NCBI GenBank assembly: GCA_021159265.1
Contig: JAGGSD010000159.1
Location: 1 to 8,952 of the forward strand
Reading direction: 5' to 3'
Source: Syntrophobacterales bacterium
Lineage (GTDB): Bacteria > Desulfobacterota > Syntrophia > Syntrophales > UBA6807
Length of the DNA: 8,952 bases
In this document: positions 1 to 5,630 of the stretch, in pieces
Layout of the letters: every line of letters starts with the position of its first letter
Numbering within the stretch: the first letter of the stretch is position 1
The notes under the pieces: model-generated
Told to the model about the DNA's origin: nothing
What the model saw: the letters and a program-made list of their open reading frames with translations, nothing else
Databases searched by the model: none
Made by a program: the position numbers and the translations under genes

Positions 1-15
1 CCTTAAACATGCTTT

Positions 16-69
16 GTAAAAGTTACTTTCCATTATAATGCCGCTAAACGGCATAATGGAGCTTTTTAC
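16..69. repeat. Imperfect palindrome near left edge (hairpin, possible terminator)
   Basis: The core arms CCATTAtaaTGCCG (30-43) and CGGCATAATGG (49-59) pair around the loop CTAAA with a three-base bulge. Outer arms GTAAAAG (16-22) and CTTTTTAC (62-69) extend the stem. A run of five T follows the core stem on the plus strand, so it could end a transcript entering from the left. It could equally be a mobile palindromic repeat. The stem is directly visible; its role is inferred. Confidence 0.5.
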
Positions 70-160
70 GAATGCATCATAATTAAAGAAGTTACAAGAG
101 ATGTAAAAATACGAGGAGTTGTCTTAATAACTGCGTTTTTGCGCAAAAGCCGACGCCGGC

Positions 161-200
161 GGTGAAAGGCTTAGGGGATAATCTTCTCCGCGCCTTTACC
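161..200. repeat. Imperfect hairpin downstream of the yqeY-like gene
   Basis: GGTGAAAGGC (161-170) pairs with GCCTTTACC (192-200) with one bulged base, and GGGGA pairs with TCTCC inside it. The flanks hold further dyads: TTTTGCGCAAAA at 137-148 and GCGGCttcGCCGC at 234-246, the latter directly after the stop codon of the neighbouring gene. None has a clear T-run on the minus strand, so a textbook Rho-independent terminator is not supported. The 1-247 stretch has no gene that I can see. It is intergenic DNA built of such dyads. Confidence 0.45.
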
Positions 201-247
201 CTTTAACCCTCAGCTCTTATTGCTTAGTCCTTTGCGGCTTCGCCGCC

Positions 248-694
248 TTAGGTCAGCATTGCCTTAACTTTTTCACTTACAAGCTTACCATCGGCTTTGC
301 CCGTGAACTTTGCCATAAGCGCTTTCATCACATTACCCATATCGCGGATACCCGTCGCACCTACCTCATCTATCACCTTTGATATTTCTGCCTCTATCTC
401 CTCTTCGGAAAGCTGTTCAGGCATAAACTCCTGAATAACCTGTAACTCACCTTCTTCCTTTTCAACAAGATCCAATCTCCCCCCGTTTTTGAATTGTTCG
501 ATAGAATCCTTTCTCTGCTTTACCATGGAAGATAATACCTGTAGGATCTCTTTCTCTTTGAGCTCCCTCCGCAAATCGATTTCCTTATTGTGCAACGCCG
601 CCTTAGCCAGGCGAAGCGCAGACAATCTTAATTTATCTTTACTCTTGGCTGCTTGAGCCATTCCACTTTCGATTTTCTTTATTATAATATTCAT
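248..694 (-). CDS. GatB/YqeY domain-containing protein
   Basis: This is a 148-residue protein of the YqeY family, a stand-alone relative of the C-terminal tRNA-interacting domain of GatB, the subunit B of Asp/Glu-tRNA amidotransferase. The family's exact role is not established; by homology it is a small cytosolic, helical protein that may bind tRNA. Family signatures are visible: MVKQRKDSIEQF (57-68), the FMPEQLSEEEI segment (90-100), and the C-terminal stretch MGNVMKALMAKFTGKADGKL (119-138). Length is normal for the family. I chose the ATG at 694, where the conserved N-terminus (MNIIIKKIESGM) begins. The frame stays open to 760, but that extension has no family character and runs into a TTGACA promoter-like element. 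The Shine-Dalgarno is weak (ATAGGT). It lies downstream of the HIT gene but is separated by about 170 bases, so it may have its own promoter. Confidence 0.9.
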   Translation of the reverse strand: MNIIIKKIESGMAQAAKSKDKLRLSALRLAKAALHNKEIDLRRELKEKEILQVLSSMVKQRKDSIEQFKNGGRLDLVEKEEGELQVIQEFMPEQLSEEEIEAEISKVIDEVGATGIRDMGNVMKALMAKFTGKADGKLVSEKVKAMLT

Positions 695-741
695 AGATTT
701 ACCTATATTATCACACTGTTGGTTTGGCAACATAACTCCAA

Positions 742-771
742 AACATGAACAATTCCACATGTCATTGTCAA
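742..771 (-). promoter_or_regulatory. Possible sigma-70-type promoter for the yqeY-like gene
   Basis: A perfect -35 TTGACA on the minus strand (766-771) is followed after 18 bases by a poor -10, CATGTT (742-747). This would give a leader of roughly 40 bases to the ATG at 694. A second TTGACA at 825-830 is followed after 16 bases by TAAATT (803-808) and is an alternative. The 761-862 gap is AT-rich and otherwise empty. The -35 match is good, but both -10 boxes are weak, so this is tentative. Confidence 0.35.
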
Positions 772-862
772 GCGATCATGTAAAGAAGTATGTTCAAAAC
801 TTAATTTATTTATTTTTGGTGAATTGTCAATTCTTCATGCTGGTTTTTTATCAAATGAAACG

Positions 863-1207
863 TCAGGCAAGATCATCTTTCAATTTTTTGCCACCCAATA
901 CATGCAAGTGAAGATGAAAAACAAGCTGTCCTCCCTCCTCGTTACAGTTTATGACAGTTCTGAACCCCCTCTTGTCTATTTTCTTGATTCTTGCCACTTC
1001 CTCGACAGCAGAAAATATACCACCTATTATATCCATATTTTCATGAGATACATCCATCAATGTGGGGATATGCTGCTTAGGAATAATGATAACGTGTACC
1101 GGGGCCATAGGCGCAATGTCATCAAACGCCAGGATTCTGTTATTTTCATATACCTTGTTACAGGGTATTTCTCCCCTGGCAATTTTGCAAAATATACAAT
1201 CTTCCAT
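863..1207 (-). CDS. HIT family (histidine triad, HINT-like) nucleotide hydrolase
   Basis: This is a 114-residue histidine triad protein of the HINT branch. These are cytosolic homodimers that hydrolyse phosphoramidate bonds such as AMP-lysine or AMP-NH2. The triad HLHLHVL is at residues 98-104, with H100 as the expected nucleophile. The N-terminal C4-x2-C7 pair, H46 and the first His of the triad form the zinc site seen in many HINT proteins. MEDCIFCKIARGEIP is a typical family start. The sequence stops a few residues after the GG of the triad loop, slightly short of HINTs that end in a WPPG-type tail. The ATG at 1207 has a strong ribosome-binding site (AAGGAGGT). The gene follows hisA by 57 bases on the same strand and is probably co-transcribed with it. 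The physiological substrate cannot be read from sequence. Confidence 0.93.
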   Translation of the reverse strand: MEDCIFCKIARGEIPCNKVYENNRILAFDDIAPMAPVHVIIIPKQHIPTLMDVSHENMDIIGGIFSAVEEVARIKKIDKRGFRTVINCNEEGGQLVFHLHLHVLGGKKLKDDLA

Positions 1208-1264
1208 TTATTTACCTCCTTATCCGTTAGCAAAACCTCCAATAGCCCCCTTCGCACAAAAACT

Positions 1265-2005
1265 TTAAACTTTAAACCCGGAACTTGAAGCCATTTCTAT
1301 TGCATCTTCCAGGCGTAATGCCCCGCTATAAAGGGCCTTTCCTGCAATAACACCAATTACCCCGGAGCTTTCAACTCTAAGAAGTTTTTCAATGTCTTTC
1401 AGCCCTGACACTCCACCTGACGCGATAACAGAAATATTTACAGACTCGGCAAGATTCTTCGTATTTTCAATATTTACGCCCACTTCCATACCGTCCCGTT
1501 TGATATCGGTATATACTATTGCATTTATGCCAAGGCCTTCGTAGCTCTTAGCTATATTCACAACAGATTGGCCCGTTTCTTCTGTCCATCCCTCAACCAG
1601 TATCCGCCCTTCTTTTGCATCGATACCAAGTATAATGGATTCTCCATAAGAAGCGCAGGCCTCCATAACAAATTTTCTGTCTTTCAATGCTGCTGTTCCC
1701 AGTATAACCCATCTGACCCCCATACCGAGATATGCTTTAATTGTTTTCATATTTCTGATTCCACCACCAACTTGAACAGGAATATCTATTTCCCGGACCA
1801 GATTTCTTATAACCTCTTCGTTTTGAGGGGAACCGGCCTTAGAGCCGTCAAGGTCAACAACATGGATTCTTTCAGCCCCTCTTTTCTGCCAGCTTTTTGC
1901 CAGTTCAACAGGGTGATCCGAATATACGGTGGCGAGCGAGAAGTCGCCCTGCAGCAAACGCACACACTTTCCATCTTTCAGATCTATTGCAGGTATGACA
2001 ATCAT
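1265..2005 (-). CDS. hisA: HisA, ProFAR isomerase (1-(5-phosphoribosyl)-5-[(5-phosphoribosylamino)methylideneamino]imidazole-4-carboxamide isomerase)
   Basis: HisA catalyses the Amadori rearrangement of ProFAR to PRFAR, step 4 of histidine synthesis, in the cytosol. The 246 residues are the normal length for this (beta/alpha)8 barrel. Visible signatures are AIDLKDG with catalytic D8, VQVGGGIR (78-84), ILGIDAKEG with the second catalytic Asp D129, YTDIKRDG (165-172), and the phosphate-binding ASGGVS (195-200). D8, D129 and SGG point to HisA. The paralogue HisF has a different N-terminus (typically a VIPCLDV-type start). The ATG at 2005 is preceded by an AGAGGAAAA ribosome-binding site. In many genomes hisH lies before hisA and hisF after it; here a gap of about 300 bases precedes it and the HIT gene follows. 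No sign of damage is visible in the protein. Confidence 0.97.
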   Translation of the reverse strand: MIVIPAIDLKDGKCVRLLQGDFSLATVYSDHPVELAKSWQKRGAERIHVVDLDGSKAGSPQNEEVIRNLVREIDIPVQVGGGIRNMKTIKAYLGMGVRWVILGTAALKDRKFVMEACASYGESIILGIDAKEGRILVEGWTEETGQSVVNIAKSYEGLGINAIVYTDIKRDGMEVGVNIENTKNLAESVNISVIASGGVSGLKDIEKLLRVESSGVIGVIAGKALYSGALRLEDAIEMASSSGFKV

Positions 2006-2104
2006 TCGCTATTTTTCCTCTTATATAAAATCCAGTTTTTGCAGTAAACTACCGCAATTTTTGCGATTTTGCGGTGAGATGCAAGGAGCAACATATAAAA
2101 ATGG

Positions 2105-2131
2105 CTCTTCTCCAATTTAGTTGGAAAAGAG
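2105..2131 (-). terminator. Candidate terminator hairpin between the lipoprotein gene and hisA
   Basis: On the minus strand CTCTTTTCCAA pairs with TTGGAGAAGAG (one G-U wobble) around the loop CTAAA, followed by CCATTTTTATA. The stem is AT-rich and the T-run starts two bases late, so termination would be weak. It lies about 180 bases after the lipoprotein stop and 100 bases before hisA, so it could separate hisA-HIT from the upstream his genes or attenuate read-through. A smaller dyad, ACCGCAA/TTGCGGT (2051-2057 and 2069-2075), lies between it and hisA. Confidence 0.4.
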
Positions 2132-2298
2132 GGGGCAAGGATTCCAAGGGGCAAGGATTCAAGGATTTATTTTCTAAAGACTTTATCAGCGCCTTTAGCA
2201 TCCTTTCGCTTTCTGCTATACTTTTTTTCCTTTCACGGTTCGACTGAGTTCACCGAAGTCTCGATCTATCGAATCCTTGAACCCTTAAATCCGTGAAC
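2132..2298. repeat. Repeat-rich intergenic patch (tandem 13-mer plus inverted copies)
   Basis: GGGGCAAGGATTC occurs twice with a 16-base period (2132-2144 and 2148-2160). Its core CAAGGATTC returns in inverted form as GAATCCTTG at 2271-2279. A second dyad, TTCACGG (2232-2238)/CCGTGAA (2292-2298), encloses a degenerate palindrome of the form TTCGACTGAGTTCACCGAAG. From memory, elements of this look are common dispersed intergenic repeats in environmental bacterial genomes; I could not check this. No gene is visible in 2006-2313. Confidence 0.5.
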
Positions 2299-2313
2299 GG
2301 TTACATTTTTTAT

Positions 2314-3024
2314 TTATTTTCCATATCCGGCCGGGAATGTCTTTAGAATTTTGTCAACACCTGCTTCCGATAATTGCCTGGCAGTAACCCATTTCCCCCC
2401 ACCTCTAATAAATGATGACACGTCAAGGATGTTTTCCAGGAGAGAACCCTGAGTCTTATCAAATATACCTTTCCATACAAATCTCCCATCACTCACCCTA
2501 AGCAGATGAATACCAAAAGCAACGGATGCAGGTTGTTTGACAGAGTAATCATTTCCTTTTCTTTCTCTATATCGGTATATGTATCCTGCCAAAACCCCGT
2601 CAGCGCTCAATTCTCTACCGACTTTTTCAAATATTTCCCGGGGCGTTGCCTTAAATGAATCGGCCCGTATCCTTCTATAGGTTCCCCGCGCCTTATCAAC
2701 CGGGATGAGAACAATCTGTTTGTGTGCCGTAAGCTTTTTTACAAGGATTTCCTCAATTATCACTTCAGGATTATCAGGACATGGGCAGGTTGAAAACATG
2801 ACACCGCAAACAGGACATTGAACGAATTTAACAGAAGGGTCATTGGGAATAAGGCTTTGAAAAGGAATAACAGCAATTTTGCGCAATACAATTGCTTTCT
2901 CGTCATGTGTGGCTGTTCCCATGCCTTTTGTGGAAAAACAGCCTGAAAGAAGAACAATTGTTAAAGAGATGCAAACCACAAAGGAAAAACGCTTCAAAAG
3001 AGTGAAAGACTTATGAACAGACAC
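2314..3024 (-). CDS. Putative lipoprotein with CxxC/CxC cysteine cluster, unknown function
   Basis: I do not recognise a named family. The 236-residue product has a lipoprotein signal: basic N-terminus (K5, K11, R12), a hydrophobic stretch at about 13-27, and the lipobox LLSG-C29. It should therefore be exported and lipid-anchored. After the start of the mature protein comes a strand-like KIAVIPFQ (49-56), reminiscent of the LpoB/CsgG-type or similar secretion-lipoprotein fold. A cysteine cluster follows, C70-x2-C73-x6-C80-x-C82, resembling a small metal-binding knuckle or disulfide site. The remainder (about 87-230) is an alpha/beta domain with GVLAGYIYRYRER (143-155) and a GIHLLRVSDGRFVWKG segment (171-186), which recalls outer-membrane-associated lipoproteins with an NTP-independent assembly role. 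That similarity is only suggestive. The start is GTG at 3024, fixed by a strong GGAGGAG site four bases upstream. It follows hisB by 83 bases on the same strand, so it is probably transcribed with the his genes, although no link to histidine synthesis is apparent. Confidence 0.8.
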   Translation of the reverse strand: MSVHKSFTLLKRFSFVVCISLTIVLLSGCFSTKGMGTATHDEKAIVLRKIAVIPFQSLIPNDPSVKFVQCPVCGVMFSTCPCPDNPEVIIEEILVKKLTAHKQIVLIPVDKARGTYRRIRADSFKATPREIFEKVGRELSADGVLAGYIYRYRERKGNDYSVKQPASVAFGIHLLRVSDGRFVWKGIFDKTQGSLLENILDVSSFIRGGGKWVTARQLSEAGVDKILKTFPAGYGK

Positions 3025-3107
3025 TTTGCTCCTCCCGGAGGGCTTTGATTTCAGTAATCATCTTTTCGAAAAATCCAGGAAACGCTATTACACACTTTCA
3101 CCAGACT

Positions 3108-3695
3108 TCAAAGACTGCCTTTTGTAGACATGACTCCGCTGATCCGCGGATCAATTGAAACCGCCTTATTTAATGCACGGGCAAAGGCCTTAAAAAACGA
3201 TTCTACGATATGATGTGGATTTCTACCATATATCACATTGATATGCAATGTTATCTCACTATGGTCACAGAAAGCCTTGAAAAATTCTCTAAATAAAATG
3301 GGGTCAAAATCTCTTATTCTTTTGTTGTTAAAATCAGCATTAAAAACCAGATACGACCTTCCCGAAATATCCACGCTGACTTGTGATAAAGTTTCATCCA
3401 TAGGCACAACAGCATGGCCGTACCGAGTTATACCCTTTTTGTCTCCAAGGGCTTTTTTTATTACCTCTCCGAAACAGATTCCCATATCTTCAACGAGATG
3501 GTGATAATCCACTTCGGTATCACCCTGTCCCCTGACATTCAGATCGAACAACCCATGCCTTGTAAAAAGGGTCAGCATATGATCAAAAAAGGGTATCGTC
3601 GTTGATATTTCTCCTTTTCCTGTGCCATCCAGAGTTACCTCGATAGATATTTCCGTTTCCGCAGTTTTTCTATCTACTTTAGCTGTTCTTGTCAT
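3108..3695 (-). CDS. hisB: HisB, imidazoleglycerol-phosphate dehydratase
   Basis: HisB dehydrates imidazole glycerol phosphate to imidazole acetol phosphate, step 6 of histidine synthesis. It is a cytosolic manganese enzyme that assembles as a 24-mer. The 195 residues fit a monofunctional dehydratase with no fused phosphatase domain. Metal-binding and catalytic motifs are intact: FFDHMLTLFTRHG (36-48), DYHHLVEDMGI (63-73), and GRNPHHIVESFFKAFARAL (157-175), with the usual STKGSL end. The canonical HHTVED is HHLVED here. I chose the ATG at 3695, which has a GGGAGA ribosome-binding site five to ten bases upstream and starts directly with TRTAKVDRKTAET. A GTG at 3713 in the same frame would overlap the end of hisG and adds only six non-conserved residues. 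It lies 14 bases after hisG, so it is in the same operon. Confidence 0.96.
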   Translation of the reverse strand: MTRTAKVDRKTAETEISIEVTLDGTGKGEISTTIPFFDHMLTLFTRHGLFDLNVRGQGDTEVDYHHLVEDMGICFGEVIKKALGDKKGITRYGHAVVPMDETLSQVSVDISGRSYLVFNADFNNKRIRDFDPILFREFFKAFCDHSEITLHINVIYGRNPHHIVESFFKAFARALNKAVSIDPRISGVMSTKGSL

Positions 3696-3709
3696 TATTA
3701 GTCTCCCTT

Positions 3710-4582
3710 TCACATAACCTTGTTAAGGGAATATTCTATGATACCTTCTGCTCCAGCCCCCTGAAGAACGGGAATTAAATCTCTCACAATGCTTCGGTCA
3801 ACAATGGTTTCCACGGCAAACCATTCTTCATTATACAAACTTGATATTGTAGGAGCTTTAAGAGATGGAAGTAACAGAATAACCCTCCCTAAATTTTCCT
3901 TTGACACATTCAATTTTAACCCAACCTTACCTATGGCCAGGAGAGAACTATTTAGAAGTATCCTTATCTGTTCTATTTTTCTCTTTTTCCATGGATCAGC
4001 CCAGGCTTCTTTATTCGTAATTAGCTGGGTATTTGTTTTCATGAGTTCGTGGACAATTCGCAACTTGTTTGCCCGAAGTGTAGTTCCTGTCTCAGTAACC
4101 TCAACTATGGCATCTACGAGGCCTTCAACCACCTTGGCTTCAGTAGCACCCCAGGAAAATTCGACCTGAACATTTAGACTTTTCTCCTCAAAATACTTCT
4201 TTGTAAAGTTCACAAGTTCTGTGGATATCTTTTTTCCCTCCATATCCCCTAAGGTTTGAATGGGAGAATCATCCCTTACAACCAGAACCCACCTTGCCTG
4301 CCTTGCCGATACCTTTGAATAAACCAGATCCTGAATCATTACGATGTCTGATTCGTTTTCAATAATCCAATCTCTACCCGTAAGACCGAGATCAAGTGTT
4401 CCATTCTCAACATATCGTGACATTTCCTGAGCTCTTATAAGGGCACATGAGATTTCCTCATCATTTATATCAGGGAAATAGCTTCTTCTATCATAAGAAA
4501 TCTGCCACCCGGCCCTTTTGAAAAGCTCAATTGTTCCTGACTCAAGACTTCCCTTGGGTATTCCCAATTTCAACTTTTTCAT
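3710..4582 (-). CDS. hisG: HisG, ATP phosphoribosyltransferase (long form)
   Basis: HisG condenses ATP with PRPP to give phosphoribosyl-ATP, the first committed and normally feedback-controlled step of histidine synthesis. At 290 residues it is the long form, HisG(L). The catalytic part covers about 1-210, with DLGLTGRDW (64-72) and the PRPP-binding loop EVTETGTTLRAN (161-172). The C-terminal ACT-like regulatory domain covers about 215-288 and ends in GAGAEGIIEYSLNKV (275-289). Long forms act as hexamers, bind histidine through the C-terminal domain and do not need HisZ, so allosteric inhibition by histidine is expected. The start codon overlaps the hisI stop by one base (TAATG), indicating translational coupling, and a GGAGGA sequence lies upstream. 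No damage is visible. Confidence 0.97.
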   Translation of the reverse strand: MKKLKLGIPKGSLESGTIELFKRAGWQISYDRRSYFPDINDEEISCALIRAQEMSRYVENGTLDLGLTGRDWIIENESDIVMIQDLVYSKVSARQARWVLVVRDDSPIQTLGDMEGKKISTELVNFTKKYFEEKSLNVQVEFSWGATEAKVVEGLVDAIVEVTETGTTLRANKLRIVHELMKTNTQLITNKEAWADPWKKRKIEQIRILLNSSLLAIGKVGLKLNVSKENLGRVILLLPSLKAPTISSLYNEEWFAVETIVDRSIVRDLIPVLQGAGAEGIIEYSLNKVM

Positions 4583-4956
4583 TACCTATAAACTTCCTCC
4601 GGATTAAATACTCTCTCTTCGACTATTTTTAGTTTTCCATCAGACAATTTTCTATGGAAACATGACTTATAGCCCAGGTGGCATGCCGCTCCTCCTACCT
4701 GTTCCACTTTTAGCAAAATAGTATCAGCATCGCAATCTATTCGTATTTCTTTGACCAGTTGCACATTGCCCGATGTTTCTCCTTTTACCCAGAGGGTATT
4801 TCTCGATCTGCTCCAGTAGGTTGCCTTTCCTGTTTCTAGTGTTTTTAACCATGACTGTCTGTTCATATAGGCAAGCATCAGGATATCGTTTGTTTCATAA
4901 TCCTGGGCAATAGCCGGCAAAAGCCCGTTGCCTTTATCAAAATCAAGTTCTATCAT
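4582..4956 (-). CDS. hisI: HisI, phosphoribosyl-AMP cyclohydrolase
   Basis: HisI opens the purine ring of phosphoribosyl-AMP to give ProFAR, step 3 of histidine synthesis. It is a zinc- and magnesium-dependent cytosolic dimer. The 124 residues match the stand-alone cyclohydrolase; there is no fused HisE pyrophosphohydrolase, and no hisE gene is in the window. Visible signatures are MLAYMN (27-32), TGKATYWSRSRNTLWVKGE (42-60), the metal site DCDAD (74-78) and the zinc-ligand segment ACHLGYKSCFHR (91-102). C75, C92 and C99 are the expected zinc ligands. The typical CHTGRRSCF is CHLGYKSCF here, a conservative variant. The ATG at 4956 has a GGGAGAAA ribosome-binding site. It is the first gene of the left-hand his operon and overlaps hisG by one base. 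Confidence 0.96.
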   Translation of the reverse strand: MIELDFDKGNGLLPAIAQDYETNDILMLAYMNRQSWLKTLETGKATYWSRSRNTLWVKGETSGNVQLVKEIRIDCDADTILLKVEQVGGAACHLGYKSCFHRKLSDGKLKIVEERVFNPEEVYR

Positions 4957-4999
4957 TTATTATTTTTCTCCCAGGAAGATTAAAGCTCAAAGGCGAAAA

Positions 5000-5036
5000 G
5001 GTTAACCCTGATTTCCCGATTACAGGATTAATCCCC
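5000..5036 (-). promoter_or_regulatory. Leader hairpin upstream of hisI (possible attenuator)
   Basis: On the minus strand GGATTAATCCTG pairs with CAGGGTTAACC (one gap, one mismatch) around a loop of about 12 bases and is followed by TTTT. It lies 44 bases upstream of hisI, inside the presumed 5' leader. The shape resembles a weak intrinsic terminator, which would make it a candidate attenuator. However, I find no leader peptide with a run of His codons and no T-box sequence. It could also be a stray repeat connected with the nearby transposase remnant. Confidence 0.3.
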
Positions 5037-5081
5037 TTAACCGTTCTCGACCGGCATCAACGTCTTCGCAAAAGAGCAGTT

Positions 5082-5111
5082 ATTATAGATAAAGAATTTA
5101 ACATATTTACA
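5082..5111 (-). promoter_or_regulatory. Candidate promoter of the hisI-hisG-hisB operon
   Basis: A perfect TATAAT (-10) lies at 5082-5087 on the minus strand, with a weak -35 TGTAAA (5106-5111) 18 bases away in an AT-rich stretch. Transcription would begin near 5075 and give a leader of about 120 bases to hisI. The -35 matches the consensus at only three of six positions, so the call rests on the -10 and on position. The rest of 4957-5206 holds no gene that I can see. Confidence 0.35.
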
Positions 5112-5206
5112 TTGTAGCTGTCTAAACTAATTTAAGATTTATGTTTTAGCAAGTATTATTTTCTTAATTCTGGACTGTCATTTCCGAATTAAAAGAGGAA
5201 AGAGAT

Positions 5207-5467
5207 ATGACTCGTCCCTTGCGAATTGAGTATCCGGGTGCATTTTATCATGTTATAAACCGCTGATATTACGGGAGGGTGTATTCTGGGAACTTCTGAT
5301 TTTGTCAATTGGGTAAGGGATACCTTTTTAAAATCACGCGAGACAATAAAAGAGATCCCCAGCTAACGATTTTAAAGTCTTTCACAACCGTTGAAAAGGT
5401 AGTTGAAACAGTGAGCCGGGAATTTGAATGTGATGCCGAACTGATTATGCGAAAGAGGAACAAATGA
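5207..5467 (+). pseudogene. Remnant of a REP-associated tyrosine transposase (RAYT, Y1/IS200-like family)
   Basis: This is the only recognisable coding trace on the plus strand. From ATG 5207 the frame reads MTRPLRIEYPGAFYHVINR and then stops at 5264-5266; this is the characteristic RAYT N-terminus. A second frame, starting near 5274, reads GGCILGTSDFVNWVRDTFLK and ends in KEIPS at a TAA (5364-5366). A one-base shift at about 5363 restores the frame for LTILKSFTTVEKVVETV and on to RKRNK, ending at TGA 5465-5467. Both segments match the C-terminal part of full-length RAYTs. The central part with the HUH motif and catalytic tyrosine is missing, as is the extreme C-terminus, so the protein cannot be active. 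AAAGAGGAAAG upstream of the ATG looks like an old ribosome-binding site. Family assignment is from memory of conserved motifs. Confidence 0.8.
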
Positions 5468-5581
5468 ATAAAACAAAACGCATCAACTGGCGGATGGTGA
5501 GGATCCGCAAGGAAATACTGGATAATTAATATTTGAGATGTGACCTCCTGTTTTCCTCCCTCGATTGGCGAATTAAACTCC

Positions 5582-5597
5582 ATTCCCCTTCGGGAAT
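5582..5597. terminator. Small perfect hairpin after the Mrp-NifX gene
   Basis: ATTCCC pairs with GGGAAT around a four-base loop, 34 bases past the stop of the Mrp-NifX gene. On the minus strand it is followed by GGAGTTTAATT, a poor T-tract. It may mark the 3' end of the right-hand operon, but the support is weak. The remaining 5468-5630 sequence shows no gene. Confidence 0.3.
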
Positions 5598-5630
5598 TGT
5601 TCCCCTTTCTGGAACATCAACATTTATTTT

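Noticed and set aside
824..1288. Plus-strand open frame of 154 codons across the HIT gene
   Set aside because: It is antisense to the HIT gene, which has an intact histidine triad and a strong ribosome-binding site. The plus-strand product has no recognisable motif.
1568..2047. Plus-strand open frame of 159 codons over hisA
   Set aside because: It lies opposite a complete HisA with all catalytic motifs. Its translation is rich in Cys, Phe and Ser, as expected from antisense reading.
2120..2170. CRISPR-like repeat from the two GGGGCAAGGATTC copies
   Set aside because: There are only two copies with a three-base interval. There are no spacers of regular size and no cas genes in the window.
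3789..4169. Plus-strand open frame of 126 codons over hisG
   Set aside because: It is antisense to intact hisG, with no family signature and no convincing ribosome-binding site.
4957..5206. Possible T-box or His-codon leader peptide upstream of hisI
   Set aside because: No T-box core (AGGGTGG-type) sequence is visible, and the short minus-strand frames, such as MPVENG, contain no run of His codons.
5305..5583. Minus-strand open frame of 92 codons
   Set aside because: It lies opposite the transposase remnant, whose plus-strand fragments match RAYT motifs. The minus-strand product shows nothing recognisable.
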